Assembly: GCA_019114925.1 (NCBI GenBank)
Contig: DXEO01000130.1
Span: 1 to 36,291, forward strand
DNA from: Candidatus Corynebacterium faecipullorum
GTDB lineage: Bacteria; Actinomycetota; Actinomycetes; Mycobacteriales; Mycobacteriaceae
Reading direction: 5' to 3'
Length of the DNA stretch: 36,291 nucleotides
The position numbers and the translations under genes were made by a program. This document shows positions 1 to 8,201 of this stretch, piece after piece. The notes beneath the pieces are model-generated. The model was given only the letters and a program-made list of their open reading frames with translations. It did no database searches and was not told the origin of the DNA. The first letter of the stretch is position 1. Each line of letters begins with the position of its first letter.

Positions 1-972
1 TTGCGCTACCTGCCAGAGAAGTTCCACCCCGTGCAGGACACCAACCGCAAGGTGGGTTCCATCGTCGTAGCCGTGCTTGCTGGACTCACCGCATTCCTGG
101 GCGTGTGGGCGCTGATGGGGCGTCACGAACGCTCGGATCTGGCCATGTGGTACCTCAACAACGCACCGGATATTACTGGTGGCGACAACATCGTGGCCAC
201 CATCATCGTGGAGTTCCGTGCACTCGATACCCTGGGCGAGCTGTCAGTGCTGGGCATGGCCGCCGTGGTTATCGCAGCGGTCACCTCGACGCTGCCGCGC
301 TTCCCGTTCACCTCCGGTACGCGCCCGGCTCCGTTCGGCCAGTCGCAGCTCAACTCGGTGCCGCTGCGCAAGGGTATTGCTGTGGCCATCCCGATCTTGG
401 TCGTCATGTCCTTCATCGTCTTCTACCGCGGCCACCAGGCTTCCGGCGGCGGCTTCCCGGCGGCGCTCATCATGGGTGCGGCTATTGGTTTGACCTACCT
501 CTCGCGCGGTACCGATGAGATTGTCTTCGGCCGCATGACCCCGATTCATCTCACCGGCGTGGGCATCATCGTGGCCCTGGTGGCTGGCTTCATCGGCTAC
601 ATCCCGACGTCGCATAGCTCCGGTGGTTTCTTGACAGCCATCCACGGACACGCCTTGGGACAGCACTGGACCACCTCGCTCATCTTCGATCTAGGCATCT
701 ACCTCGCGGTGCTGGGCATGCTCACCATGGCCATCAATGCTTTGGGCGGCTACTTGCGCCCAGGTACCGAGCGGGACTTCCTGCCGTGGGTCCACGATGA
801 TGATTCCGCGTTGCCGAATACCCCGCGCGTGGTGCTGGAGGATGTCGACGACCCTTACCCCGAGTCCATCAACCCGTCTTCGGACCCTACGGCGTTGCTC
901 AATGACTCGGAAGCACGCCACCGTGCGTCCTCGCCCCACTACACTTCGGCTAAAGAGGAGAAGAACTCATGA
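1..972 (+). CDS. mnhA: Mrp/Mnh Na+/H+ antiporter, fused subunit A/B, C-terminal part (5' cut by window edge)
   Basis: This is the 3' part of a large membrane subunit; the frame is open to base 1, so the TTG there is not a credible start. The visible 323 residues hold several hydrophobic segments. The first part carries the MrpA C-terminal signature (FRALDTLGELSVLGMA). The second part looks like MrpB (YRGHQASGGGFPAALIMG), matching the glycine-rich motif of that subunit. The last ~70 residues are polar and probably cytoplasmic. In the family, MrpA/B form part of a seven-subunit complex exchanging cytoplasmic Na+ for external H+, related to complex I. No separate mnhB exists here, so A and B are inferred to be fused, as known for other actinobacteria. 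The stop overlaps the mnhC start by 4 nt (ATGA), implying translational coupling. Confidence 0.9.
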   Translation: MRYLPEKFHPVQDTNRKVGSIVVAVLAGLTAFLGVWALMGRHERSDLAMWYLNNAPDITGGDNIVATIIVEFRALDTLGELSVLGMAAVVIAAVTSTLPRFPFTSGTRPAPFGQSQLNSVPLRKGIAVAIPILVVMSFIVFYRGHQASGGGFPAALIMGAAIGLTYLSRGTDEIVFGRMTPIHLTGVGIIVALVAGFIGYIPTSHSSGGFLTAIHGHALGQHWTTSLIFDLGIYLAVLGMLTMAINALGGYLRPGTERDFLPWVHDDDSALPNTPRVVLEDVDDPYPESINPSSDPTALLNDSEARHRASSPHYTSAKEEKNS

Positions 973-1406
973 TCCTCGCACTGACCATTGCATTGCTCAT
1001 CGGTAGCGCCGTCTACCTCATCCAACAGCGCGGCCTCGTGCACATCGTGCTGGGCATGATGGCCTTCGGCCACGGAGCGAACCTCATGCTCTTGGCCACC
1101 GGCGTGTACTCCTACCGCGGAGAGTCCTTTCCATCGCAGGTGGGCATGGACCAGATGGCAGACCCACTGCCACAGGCCTTCGTCCTGACCGCCGTGGTGA
1201 TTTCCATGGCAACCTCGACCATCCTGCTGACCATGGCGGCGATGGGCGCCAACGATGACACGGACGTCGTGGAGCCCGTGGATGACAACACCATTGACCA
1301 CGCCTTCTCCACGTTGGGACGAGATACCCAGAACCGCGAGATTCTGCAGCGCTCAGCCAACAAGATGGACCGCTTGAAAGAACTCAAACAAGAGGAGGAC
1401 AACTAG
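969..1406 (+). CDS. mnhC: Na+/H+ antiporter subunit C (MnhC/MrpC)
   Basis: A 145-residue NuoK-like small membrane subunit. Three hydrophobic helices occupy roughly residues 1-100, with the family pattern GLVHIVLGMMAFGHGANLM in helix 2 and LPQAFVLTAVVISMATS in helix 3. Residues ~100-145 form a charged tail rich in Asp, Glu, Lys and Arg that makes the protein longer than the usual ~113 residues. The ATG at 969 overlaps the preceding stop and is preceded by a good GAGGAGAAG ribosome-binding site. The next gene begins directly after its stop. MnhC works only as part of the Mrp complex, where it sits next to the proton-conducting subunits A and D. The assignment rests on motifs and operon position. 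Confidence 0.92.
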   Translation: MILALTIALLIGSAVYLIQQRGLVHIVLGMMAFGHGANLMLLATGVYSYRGESFPSQVGMDQMADPLPQAFVLTAVVISMATSTILLTMAAMGANDDTDVVEPVDDNTIDHAFSTLGRDTQNREILQRSANKMDRLKELKQEEDN

Positions 1407-2948
1407 ATGTATGACACCGTAAGCGCCCTCCTTCCGCTCTTCCCGGCAGTTCCCCTCGTATCGGCGGCGCTCGCATTGCTCGCGCCGTGGCATCGTGTGC
1501 GCGATGCCATCATGCTCATCGTTCCGGGCGTGGGTATCTTCGCTTCCTTTGCACTGCTGCTCTACACCATGAGCAACGGTGTGGTGGCGCATAGCGTGGG
1601 TAACTACGTGGGCAACGCAGGTATCGCCTTCGCGGCTGATACCTTCTCAGCACTGATGCTCATCACGACGATGATCGTGGCCTTCGGTGCCAACTGGTTC
1701 GCCATCGTGGGCGGTGAGACCAAGTCTCGCTACTACCCGTCGCTGACGCTGATCTTGATCACAGGCGTGTGCGGCGCCCTACTCACCGCTGATCTCTTTA
1801 ACTTCTTCGTGTTCATCGAAGTCATGCTGCTGCCGTCCTATGGCCTCATCACCATGTCCGGTACCTGGTCACGCTTGGCTGCCGGCCGCGCCTTCGTGTT
1901 GGTGAACTTGTTCGCCTCCACGCTTTTGGTGGTTGGCGTGGGCTATATCTACTCGGTGGCTGGTGTGGTTAACCTGGCGGCGCTCACGGGCGCTGCTGCC
2001 GGCAATGGTCCGGTGACAGTGGCTTCCGGCATCATCGTTATCGCCATAGCCGCGAAGGCTGGCGTGTTCCCCGTGCAATCCTGGCTGCCGCGTACCTACC
2101 CGGGTACGTCGGCTGCCGTCATGGGCTTGTTCTCCGGCCTGCACACCAAGGTGGCGGTGTACATGCTCTACCGCCTGTGGGTGCAGCTGTTCGATATGGA
2201 CCAGCGCTGGGGAACACTCATCATCGTCATCATGATCATTTCCATGGTGGTGGGCTCCTTCGGCGGTTTGGCCGAGAACTCCATTCGCCGTGTGTTGGGC
2301 TACCAGATGCTCAACGGTATGCCCTTCATCCTGGTGATGATGGCCTTCACTACCCATGATGCCCAGCGCGCACTGGCTGCCGGAATCCTGTACACCATTC
2401 ACCACATGCTCACGGTGGGCTCGCTTATTTTGGCCTCCGGTGCTATTGAGGAGACCTACGGTACGGGCAACCTCAACAAGCTTTCTGGCTTGGCACGCCG
2501 AGATCCCATCATCGCGTGGATCTTCGCCGCCGGCGCCTTCTCTGTTGTGGGCTTCCCGCCCTTCTCCGGTATGTGGGGCAAGGTCCTCATCGTCGCGGAA
2601 GTCGCGCGCACCGGCGGGGCATGGGCATGGACCGTCATTGCGGTGATTATCATCGCTTCCTTTGCGGCATTCTTGGCCATGCTGCGCGTGTGGCGCCGCG
2701 TCTTCTGGGGCAAGGATTTGCCCAAGGAGAAGGTGCCCGATGAGCTGGTGATCCGCAAGAAGCTGATGGCACCTTCGGCGGCGCTCATTTTGGGCTCGCT
2801 GACCATGTTCATTCTCTCCGGTCCGGTCATCAGCGTCACGATTGAAGCCTCAGCGGACTTGTTGGATACGGAGGCTTATGCAGACGCAGTGCTTGGCGAC
2901 GACCCCGTAGCCCTACCCGACATCGACTCCCTTCAGGAGGGCCGTTAA
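1407..2948 (+). CDS. mnhD: Na+/H+ antiporter subunit D (MnhD/MrpD)
   Basis: A 513-residue polytopic membrane protein of the proton-conducting antiporter-like family (NuoL/M/N, MrpA/D). Recognisable core motifs include FNFFVFIEVMLL with the conserved membrane Glu, AKAGVFPVQSWLPRTYPG with the conserved Lys, and GLHTKVAVYMLYR. About 14 hydrophobic segments fill residues 5-475, and the last ~40 residues are acidic and soluble. Length fits MrpD (~500). The ATG follows mnhC without a gap, with AAGAGGAGG as ribosome-binding site inside the end of mnhC. In the family this subunit carries protons as part of the Na+/H+ exchange complex used in salt and alkali tolerance. No lesion is seen. Confidence 0.93.
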   Translation: MYDTVSALLPLFPAVPLVSAALALLAPWHRVRDAIMLIVPGVGIFASFALLLYTMSNGVVAHSVGNYVGNAGIAFAADTFSALMLITTMIVAFGANWFAIVGGETKSRYYPSLTLILITGVCGALLTADLFNFFVFIEVMLLPSYGLITMSGTWSRLAAGRAFVLVNLFASTLLVVGVGYIYSVAGVVNLAALTGAAAGNGPVTVASGIIVIAIAAKAGVFPVQSWLPRTYPGTSAAVMGLFSGLHTKVAVYMLYRLWVQLFDMDQRWGTLIIVIMIISMVVGSFGGLAENSIRRVLGYQMLNGMPFILVMMAFTTHDAQRALAAGILYTIHHMLTVGSLILASGAIEETYGTGNLNKLSGLARRDPIIAWIFAAGAFSVVGFPPFSGMWGKVLIVAEVARTGGAWAWTVIAVIIIASFAAFLAMLRVWRRVFWGKDLPKEKVPDELVIRKKLMAPSAALILGSLTMFILSGPVISVTIEASADLLDTEAYADAVLGDDPVALPDIDSLQEGR

Positions 2949-3503
2949 ATGAAGACCGCAGTGCATTCCCTTGTCTACGCGCTATGGCTGATTAAGGAAA
3001 TCTTCGTTGCGGGTTTCTCACTCGCCGCGGAATCCTTCAAGCCGCAGAATAACTACCGGCCGGTAGTGGTGCGGTACCCTCTGCGCGTGACCAGCGCGTG
3101 GGAGATCTTCTGGTTCACCTCGTCTATTACCGCAACCCCAGGTACCTTGTCCCTAGGCTTGCGCGAGCCGATTGCAGAAGGCTTGCCGCGTATCGTGCTG
3201 GTTCAGGCGGTCATGGGGGATGACCCAGCCAGCATCATGGAAGATCTCGCGCATATGGAGGAGCACCTCGCCCCGCGGGTGAAGGACATTGATTATGGCG
3301 TTCCTGGGCAGGGGCCCACTAAGGAGCTCGCATCTACGTTCTACGAGTATCCGCTGGATACGCTGGGCCGCCATATGCGCGCACCCGATATCGCGAAGGC
3401 GGACGATACCCCTCTGGCCGCGCACGATGTGGAGAAGCATTCCGCGTGGCCCCTGCGCCAGGTTGCGCAGAACAAGGATGCCCGAAAGGATGATAAGAAA
3501 TGA
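2949..3503 (+). CDS. mnhE: Na+/H+ antiporter subunit E (MnhE/MrpE)
   Basis: A 184-residue MrpE-type subunit. An N-terminal hydrophobic stretch is followed by the family core, including the PLRVTSAWEIFWFTSSITATPGTLSL region (quoted here in parts: TSSITATPGT is the most diagnostic). The last ~50 residues are polar and longer than in the typical ~160-residue protein. The ATG abuts the mnhD stop, and the ribosome-binding site CAGGAGGG lies just upstream within mnhD. The gene overlaps mnhF by 4 nt. MrpE is thought to be needed for assembly or stability of the complex rather than for ion movement itself. The assignment is firm from motif and position. Confidence 0.9.
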   Translation: MKTAVHSLVYALWLIKEIFVAGFSLAAESFKPQNNYRPVVVRYPLRVTSAWEIFWFTSSITATPGTLSLGLREPIAEGLPRIVLVQAVMGDDPASIMEDLAHMEEHLAPRVKDIDYGVPGQGPTKELASTFYEYPLDTLGRHMRAPDIAKADDTPLAAHDVEKHSAWPLRQVAQNKDARKDDKK

Positions 3504-3790
3504 TTGATTTTTCCTCGATGAGCGCCTTTCAATGGGTAGTCTTTGTCTGTATTTTCCTCATTGGCGCATCGGTGTGCACGGCGTTGGTATTGGCGTTGCG
3601 CTCCCGCGATGAGCTCACCCGCACCGTGATGAGTGACATGATCTTCTACGGCATGTTGTGCATGTATATTTCGTGGTCCATGACTAATCACGCGTCCATT
3701 GTCTATGACATCGCCATGCTCGCGGCTATTGCGGCCGGCGTGCTGCCGACGTTGTCGATGGCCCGTATTATCTCGAAGGGCAGGAGGTAA
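3500..3790 (+). CDS. mnhF: Na+/H+ antiporter subunit F (MnhF/MrpF)
   Basis: A 96-residue protein with three membrane helices. Residues ~10-35, 45-65 and 68-90 are hydrophobic. The pattern LRSRDELTRTVMSDM between helices 1 and 2 matches the RGPxxxDRVxAxD-like cytoplasmic loop of MrpF. The ATG at 3500 overlaps the end of mnhE by 4 nt, a sign of coupled translation. The ribosome-binding site is weak (GATAAGAAA). In the Mrp complex, F is a small peripheral subunit; in some species a lone MrpF homologue exports bile salts, but the full operon context points to the antiporter role. Confidence 0.88.
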   Translation: MIDFSSMSAFQWVVFVCIFLIGASVCTALVLALRSRDELTRTVMSDMIFYGMLCMYISWSMTNHASIVYDIAMLAAIAAGVLPTLSMARIISKGRR

Positions 3791-3794
3791 GACC

Positions 3795-4163
3795 ATGACT
3801 ATCGCGGAGATTATTGCCTCGATTCTGTTGGTCGTGGCCACGGTATTGGTTATTGCGACCGCCATCGCGTTGTGGCGAGCGCCCGATGCACTGACCCGCG
3901 TTAATCTGCTGGGGCCGACGGTAGGTTTGGCCGTCCCGCTGCTGCTTGTGGCGAAGGTGATCGTGGATTTTGCGGAGAATGGGTTTTCCCTGTGGTCGTT
4001 AATTAAGGTCATGATTGCGTGTTTCGGTGTGTGGATCATCGGGTCGGTGGGATCGTTCTATATGGGCCGCTCCATCTACGGTGTGACCGTCACCGATGTG
4101 AAGTACGCCAAGCGCATGCGCAAGAGTACGCAGACCGTCGAGGCCTCTGAGGAAGAAATCTAG
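3795..4163 (+). CDS. mnhG: Na+/H+ antiporter subunit G (MnhG/MrpG)
   Basis: A 122-residue MrpG family protein with three helices and the loop LWRAPDALTRVNLLGPTVGL, which corresponds to the RxPDxxxRLHAxTKA signature. The ORF track starts earlier at 3699, inside mnhF. I place the start at the ATG at 3795 because a strong CAGGAGG lies 8 nt upstream and the MrpG homology begins there. The C-terminal ~30 residues are charged. This is the last gene of the operon, and a hairpin terminator follows 18 nt after the stop. Its role is as a structural subunit of the Na+/H+ exchange complex. Confidence 0.9.
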   Translation: MTIAEIIASILLVVATVLVIATAIALWRAPDALTRVNLLGPTVGLAVPLLLVAKVIVDFAENGFSLWSLIKVMIACFGVWIIGSVGSFYMGRSIYGVTVTDVKYAKRMRKSTQTVEASEEEI

Positions 4164-4181
4164 GGCCGAAGCTTGAGGCAA

Positions 4182-4217
4182 GCGGTGAGTGCAGTGTTGT
4201 TCTCACCGCCTTTTTTG
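4182..4217 (+). terminator. Rho-independent terminator of the mnh operon
   Basis: GCGGTGAG at 4182-4189 pairs perfectly with CTCACCGC at 4203-4210 around a 13-nt loop, followed by CTTTTTT. It lies 18 nt after the mnhG stop, which fits an operon end. Confidence 0.8.
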
Positions 4218-4256
4218 ATCGCTGATGTGATGTGGGACTCATTTCTCTTCCTAAAC

Positions 4257-4270
4257 CTATAGGGCTACAG
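4257..4270 (+). promoter_or_regulatory. Probable AmtR operator, distal box
   Basis: CTAT-AGGGCT-ACAG matches the C. glutamicum AmtR consensus CTAT-N6-ATAG with one mismatch. It lies 52 nt upstream of the amtB start. Its first base is 32 bp from that of the second box, about three helical turns, so both would face the same side of the DNA. Confidence 0.6.
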
Positions 4271-4288
4271 GTATCTTCAAGATGGTAC

Positions 4289-4302
4289 CTATCAAGCTAT
4301 AG
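4289..4302 (+). promoter_or_regulatory. Probable AmtR operator, proximal box
   Basis: CTAT-CAAGCT-ATAG is a perfect match to the CTAT-N6-ATAG core of the AmtR operator, and is followed by AAAA as in the known consensus. It sits 19 nt before the amtB start codon, where a bound TetR-type repressor would block transcription. AmtR is the nitrogen-starvation repressor of corynebacteria, released when adenylylated GlnK binds it. Confidence 0.72.
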
Positions 4303-4321
4303 AAAAGAGGTTAGTTGAAAC

Positions 4322-5707
4322 ATGACTCCTGAAGTATTTTCATCCGGCGACGCAGCATGGATGCTCATTAGCGCTTCCTTGGTGCTGCTCATGACCCCCG
4401 GATTGGCATTGTTCTATGGCGGAATGGCGGGCAACCGTCACGTCCTCAACATGATGATGATGTCCTTCGGCGCGCTAGCGCTGGTCCCAGTGCTCTACGT
4501 CCTGTGGGGATGGTCAATGTCTTATGCGGGCACTTCGCTAGCGGGAATCGTGGGCAACCCGTTTGAAGCCTGGGGGCTGCGCGGCCAAATCACTGGGCCC
4601 TCCGCCGAGTACATTGCCGGTAGTGCTGGCTACCCCAACGTCATTGACATTGGTTTCCAAGCCACGTTCGCCATTATTTCGACAGCCATCATCTCCGGTG
4701 CCCTCGCCGGCCGCGTGAAGTTCTCCGCGTGGTTAACCTTCGCGGGCATCTGGGTGACCTTCGCCTACTTTCCGCTCGCCCACATGGTGTGGGGCGGGGG
4801 AGTGCTCTCCCATGCGCCGCGATCCCTCGCTGCGTGGCTCTTCGGTGTATCAAACGGTGAGGCCCTCATCGCTCCCATCGACTTCGCGGGCGGTACCGTC
4901 GTGCACATCTCCGCTGGTGCGGCTGCCCTGGTTCTGGCCATCGTCGTGGGCCCGCGTGCGGGCTTTCCGAAGCACATCGATAGGCCCCACAACCTCCCGA
5001 TGGTGATGCTGGGCGCTGCGCTTTTGTGGTTCGGCTGGTTCGGTTTCAATGGCGGTTCCGCCTTCGCTGCGGATGGTCTAGCAGGCCTGGCATGGCTCAA
5101 CACCACTGTTGCGGCGGCCGCGGCGATGCTCGGCTGGATGCTGGTCGAAAGAATCCGGGACCACGCGGCTACCTCGCTCGGTGCAGCATCCGGCGCTATT
5201 GCAGGTCTTGTCGCCATCACCCCGGCAGCAGGAGCGCTCAGCCCGCTCGGTTCCATCGCCCTCGGCTTTCTCGGAGGGATTATCGCCTGCCTGTGCATCA
5301 GCCTGAAGTACCGTTGGGGCTTTGATGATTCCCTAGATGTCGTTGGCGTCCACCTGTTCGCTGGTCTGTGGGGAACCGTCGGATTGGCCTTCTTTGCCAC
5401 GGATAACGGTATTCTCACCGGGCACTTCTCGGAAGGTTTCAAGCTGCTCGTCGTCCAAGCGCTCATCGCGGTCGTCGCGATGCTGTTCTCAGCTGCCATT
5501 GCTTTCGTGGCGGCACTCATCATCCGCGCCACCATGGGGTGGCGGATTGATGATGACGCCGAAGGTATCGACCTGTCTGAGCACCGTGAGACCGCTTATG
5601 ATTTCCGTGAGTCCGTGGCGTCGCACCGCCGCCAGACCCACGACGCTAGGATTAATCCTGCACCAACCGTCCAGCCGCGGGTCGACACCGCCGGAGCTAA
5701 GGAGTAA
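4322..5707 (+). CDS. amtB: Ammonium transporter AmtB
   Basis: A 461-residue Amt/MEP/Rh family channel with about 11 hydrophobic helices. The N-terminal signature LVLLMTPGLALFYGGM is clear. The two pore histidines lie in GGTVVHISAGA (about H195) and VGVHLFAGLWG (about H344), corresponding to the twin-His pair of E. coli AmtB. Residues after ~415 form a cytoplasmic tail of ~45 residues, longer than minimal, where GlnK is expected to dock. The ATG has AAGAGG 11 nt upstream. Two AmtR boxes precede it, and glnK follows after 3 nt. The operon should be induced under nitrogen limitation. A related paralogue (Amt) exists in corynebacteria, but the linkage to glnK-glnD favours AmtB. Confidence 0.95.
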   Translation: MTPEVFSSGDAAWMLISASLVLLMTPGLALFYGGMAGNRHVLNMMMMSFGALALVPVLYVLWGWSMSYAGTSLAGIVGNPFEAWGLRGQITGPSAEYIAGSAGYPNVIDIGFQATFAIISTAIISGALAGRVKFSAWLTFAGIWVTFAYFPLAHMVWGGGVLSHAPRSLAAWLFGVSNGEALIAPIDFAGGTVVHISAGAAALVLAIVVGPRAGFPKHIDRPHNLPMVMLGAALLWFGWFGFNGGSAFAADGLAGLAWLNTTVAAAAAMLGWMLVERIRDHAATSLGAASGAIAGLVAITPAAGALSPLGSIALGFLGGIIACLCISLKYRWGFDDSLDVVGVHLFAGLWGTVGLAFFATDNGILTGHFSEGFKLLVVQALIAVVAMLFSAAIAFVAALIIRATMGWRIDDDAEGIDLSEHRETAYDFRESVASHRRQTHDARINPAPTVQPRVDTAGAKE

Positions 5708-5710
5708 TAG

Positions 5711-6049
<339 letters not shown>

Positions 6050-6051
6050 AA

Positions 6052-8151
6052 GTGTCTACGGCCGCTCAACTGCGTGAGGAAGCCTATGCCTCGGCGATTA
6101 AGCTCACGCAGTCCCTGCAGCTTCCGCCCGGCTGTGCGCTTGCCGCCACGGGTTCTTTCGCCCGCCGGGCGGTGACACCATTTTCGGATCTTGATCTCAT
6201 CCTCCTTCATCCGGATGATACGGAGCTGCCCGAAGATGTGGTCGCCGAAATTTGGTACCCCATCTGGGATGCTAAATACCGGCTCGATTATGCGGTGCGC
6301 ACCCCACGCGAGTTCGGCGCTATTGCCGGTTCTGATCCCGCCGCCGGCTTCGCGCAGTTGGACCTATCCTTCGTCGCCGGCGATAAGCAGCTGGTAGATT
6401 CCACCCGCGCCCGGGTCTACGCCTCGTGGCGCCGCCTGCTGCAGAGCAACTTCGATGCTTTCGTTGACCTGGCCATTACGCGTTGGCGCCGCTCCGGCAC
6501 CCTGGCCACGATGACCCACCCGGATATTAAAAATGGGCGTGGCGGCCTGCGCGATATCCAATTCCTGCGGGCGCTCGCCCTCGGCAACCTCGCGGATGCC
6601 CCAGCACTTGAGGAGGAGCAGGCCTTGCTTCTCGACGTCCGCACGCTCCTCCACGTCACTGCCCGCCGGCACCGTGATGTCCTCGACCCCGAATTCGCGG
6701 CGGAAATCGCGCACGAGCTTGGTTTCGCCGACCGTTATGATTTGTCCGCGGCCGTCGTCACCGCGGCTACCGCGGTACACAAGGCCGTGGAGAGGGCATT
6801 GGCGACTGCCCGGGGAGTCGTATCCAAACGCAGCCACAACCGCACATGTAAACCCCTCGACATCGGGGTGGTTGATGCCGGGGGCGAGATCCGCCTCGCA
6901 CGCACCGCCGACTTGGATGAGCCGTGGCTGCTTTTGCGCGTGGCCGCCGCCGCGGCGCGCTCGGGCAGAAGCGTCCCGCCCCATGTCTGGGAACAGCTCC
7001 GCGAGTTACCGGAGCTGCCCGAACGCTGGCCCGCCGCTGCGACGGATGCTTTTTTCAGTTTATTGTCCTCGCCGCTCAATACTCCGCGCCTCATCCAGGA
7101 GATGGACGCTCACGGCCTGTGGGAGCGGCTCGTCCCAGAGTGGGAGCACATCCGGGGGCTGCTGCCGCGCGAGCGCACGCACGCTCATACCGTGGATTAC
7201 CACTCCATCCTTACCGTCGCTCGGTGCGCCGAAGCCCGCACGTCCGTGGCCCGGCCCGATCTGCTTCTCTTGGTGGGGCTCTATCACGATATCGGGAAAG
7301 GCTATGGCCGCCCGCACGAGCTGGTAGGGGCGGAGATGGTCGCGCGTGCTGCAGCCAAGCTTGGTCTCCACCTAGCGGATCGCTCCCGCGTGCAAACCGT
7401 GGTCGCTGAGCACACCACTCTGGCGCGCATCGTCTCCCGCACGGACCCTTTATCCGATGAAGCCCGTGACGAGCTCCTCGAAGCCGTGCGCTATGACTAC
7501 CTGACCCTAGCGCTCCTCGTTGTGCTCGCCCGCACCGATGCGGAATCCACCGGTCCAGGCGTGTGGAACCGCAGGCTGGAGCAGGGAATCGAAGCGGTCA
7601 GTGGCCGCGCTTTCGCACAACTGGAAGCACTTCGCCCAGTTCGTCCTCTGGTTGCCGCCGACCGCGACATCGGACTGCGCCACAACCCCGAGGATGATAG
7701 CTTTACCGTCCTGTGGCGCGGCAGCTACCAGCGGGAGGCTGTCCGCGCGCTGGCGCTGATCGCCGCGTTGGGCTGGAACATCCTCTCCTCGCGCCTCGTG
7801 CGCACCGAGGAAGGCTATGCCGGAGAATTCGATATCCGCGCCCTCCACGGCGCCATTGATCTCGCAACGGTAGAGGAACGCCTCGTGCAGTCCTATAAAT
7901 CCGGAACCTACACGGTGCTGCCAGATTTTGTACCAGGGCCCGCGACTGCGATGTGGACCAGGGGAGTCTTCGAGGTCCGAATCGATGACTACCCAGGTAC
8001 CCTAGGCCACGTGCTGGCGCTGCTTCCGGAGTGCGAGTGGCTATCCACCACCACACCGGGTGCCACGATGGTGCTTCACGCCGTGCCGCTTGGCGACGTC
8101 CCCCGTGCCACCCTGGTTCGGAATGTGACCCAAGCACTGGTCAACGGCTAA
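6052..8151 (+). CDS. glnD: PII nucleotidyltransferase / removing enzyme GlnD
   Basis: A 699-residue bifunctional enzyme that adds a nucleotide to GlnK and removes it. The nucleotidyltransferase motif is at residues ~33-50 (GSFARR then FSDLDLILLHP, with D46 and D48 as metal ligands). A PII-transferase linker segment contains NGRGGLRDIQFLRAL near residue 163. The HD hydrolase motif is LYHDIGKG at ~410. A C-terminal ACT-like segment starts near 640 (VRIDDYPGTLGHVLALL). It is shorter than the ~890-residue enterobacterial enzyme, in line with corynebacterial GlnD (~690). It starts with GTG just 2 nt after the glnK stop with no clear ribosome-binding site, suggesting coupling. In corynebacteria it acts as adenylyltransferase; that substrate choice is inferred from the lineage. 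Confidence 0.93.
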   Translation: MSTAAQLREEAYASAIKLTQSLQLPPGCALAATGSFARRAVTPFSDLDLILLHPDDTELPEDVVAEIWYPIWDAKYRLDYAVRTPREFGAIAGSDPAAGFAQLDLSFVAGDKQLVDSTRARVYASWRRLLQSNFDAFVDLAITRWRRSGTLATMTHPDIKNGRGGLRDIQFLRALALGNLADAPALEEEQALLLDVRTLLHVTARRHRDVLDPEFAAEIAHELGFADRYDLSAAVVTAATAVHKAVERALATARGVVSKRSHNRTCKPLDIGVVDAGGEIRLARTADLDEPWLLLRVAAAAARSGRSVPPHVWEQLRELPELPERWPAAATDAFFSLLSSPLNTPRLIQEMDAHGLWERLVPEWEHIRGLLPRERTHAHTVDYHSILTVARCAEARTSVARPDLLLLVGLYHDIGKGYGRPHELVGAEMVARAAAKLGLHLADRSRVQTVVAEHTTLARIVSRTDPLSDEARDELLEAVRYDYLTLALLVVLARTDAESTGPGVWNRRLEQGIEAVSGRAFAQLEALRPVRPLVAADRDIGLRHNPEDDSFTVLWRGSYQREAVRALALIAALGWNILSSRLVRTEEGYAGEFDIRALHGAIDLATVEERLVQSYKSGTYTVLPDFVPGPATAMWTRGVFEVRIDDYPGTLGHVLALLPECEWLSTTTPGATMVLHAVPLGDVPRATLVRNVTQALVNG

Positions 8152-8169
8152 GCTGGGGGAGTTATAAAT

Positions 8170-8178
8170 TTATCCACG
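8170..8178 (+). promoter_or_regulatory. DnaA-box-like 9-mer upstream of ffh
   Basis: TTATCCACG differs by the last base from the DnaA box TTATCCACA. It lies in the 50-nt gap between glnD and ffh, next to the AT-rich stretch TTATAAATTTA, which could also be part of the ffh promoter. Binding is only a possibility. Confidence 0.3.
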
Positions 8179-8201
8179 ATAGTTGAGGGAGCACTTTTAA
8201 C

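Noticed and set aside
4225-4240. GlxR/CRP-like site (TGTGA-N6-ACTCA) before amtB
   Set aside because: Only the left half matches TGTGA-N6-TCACA; too weak to list.
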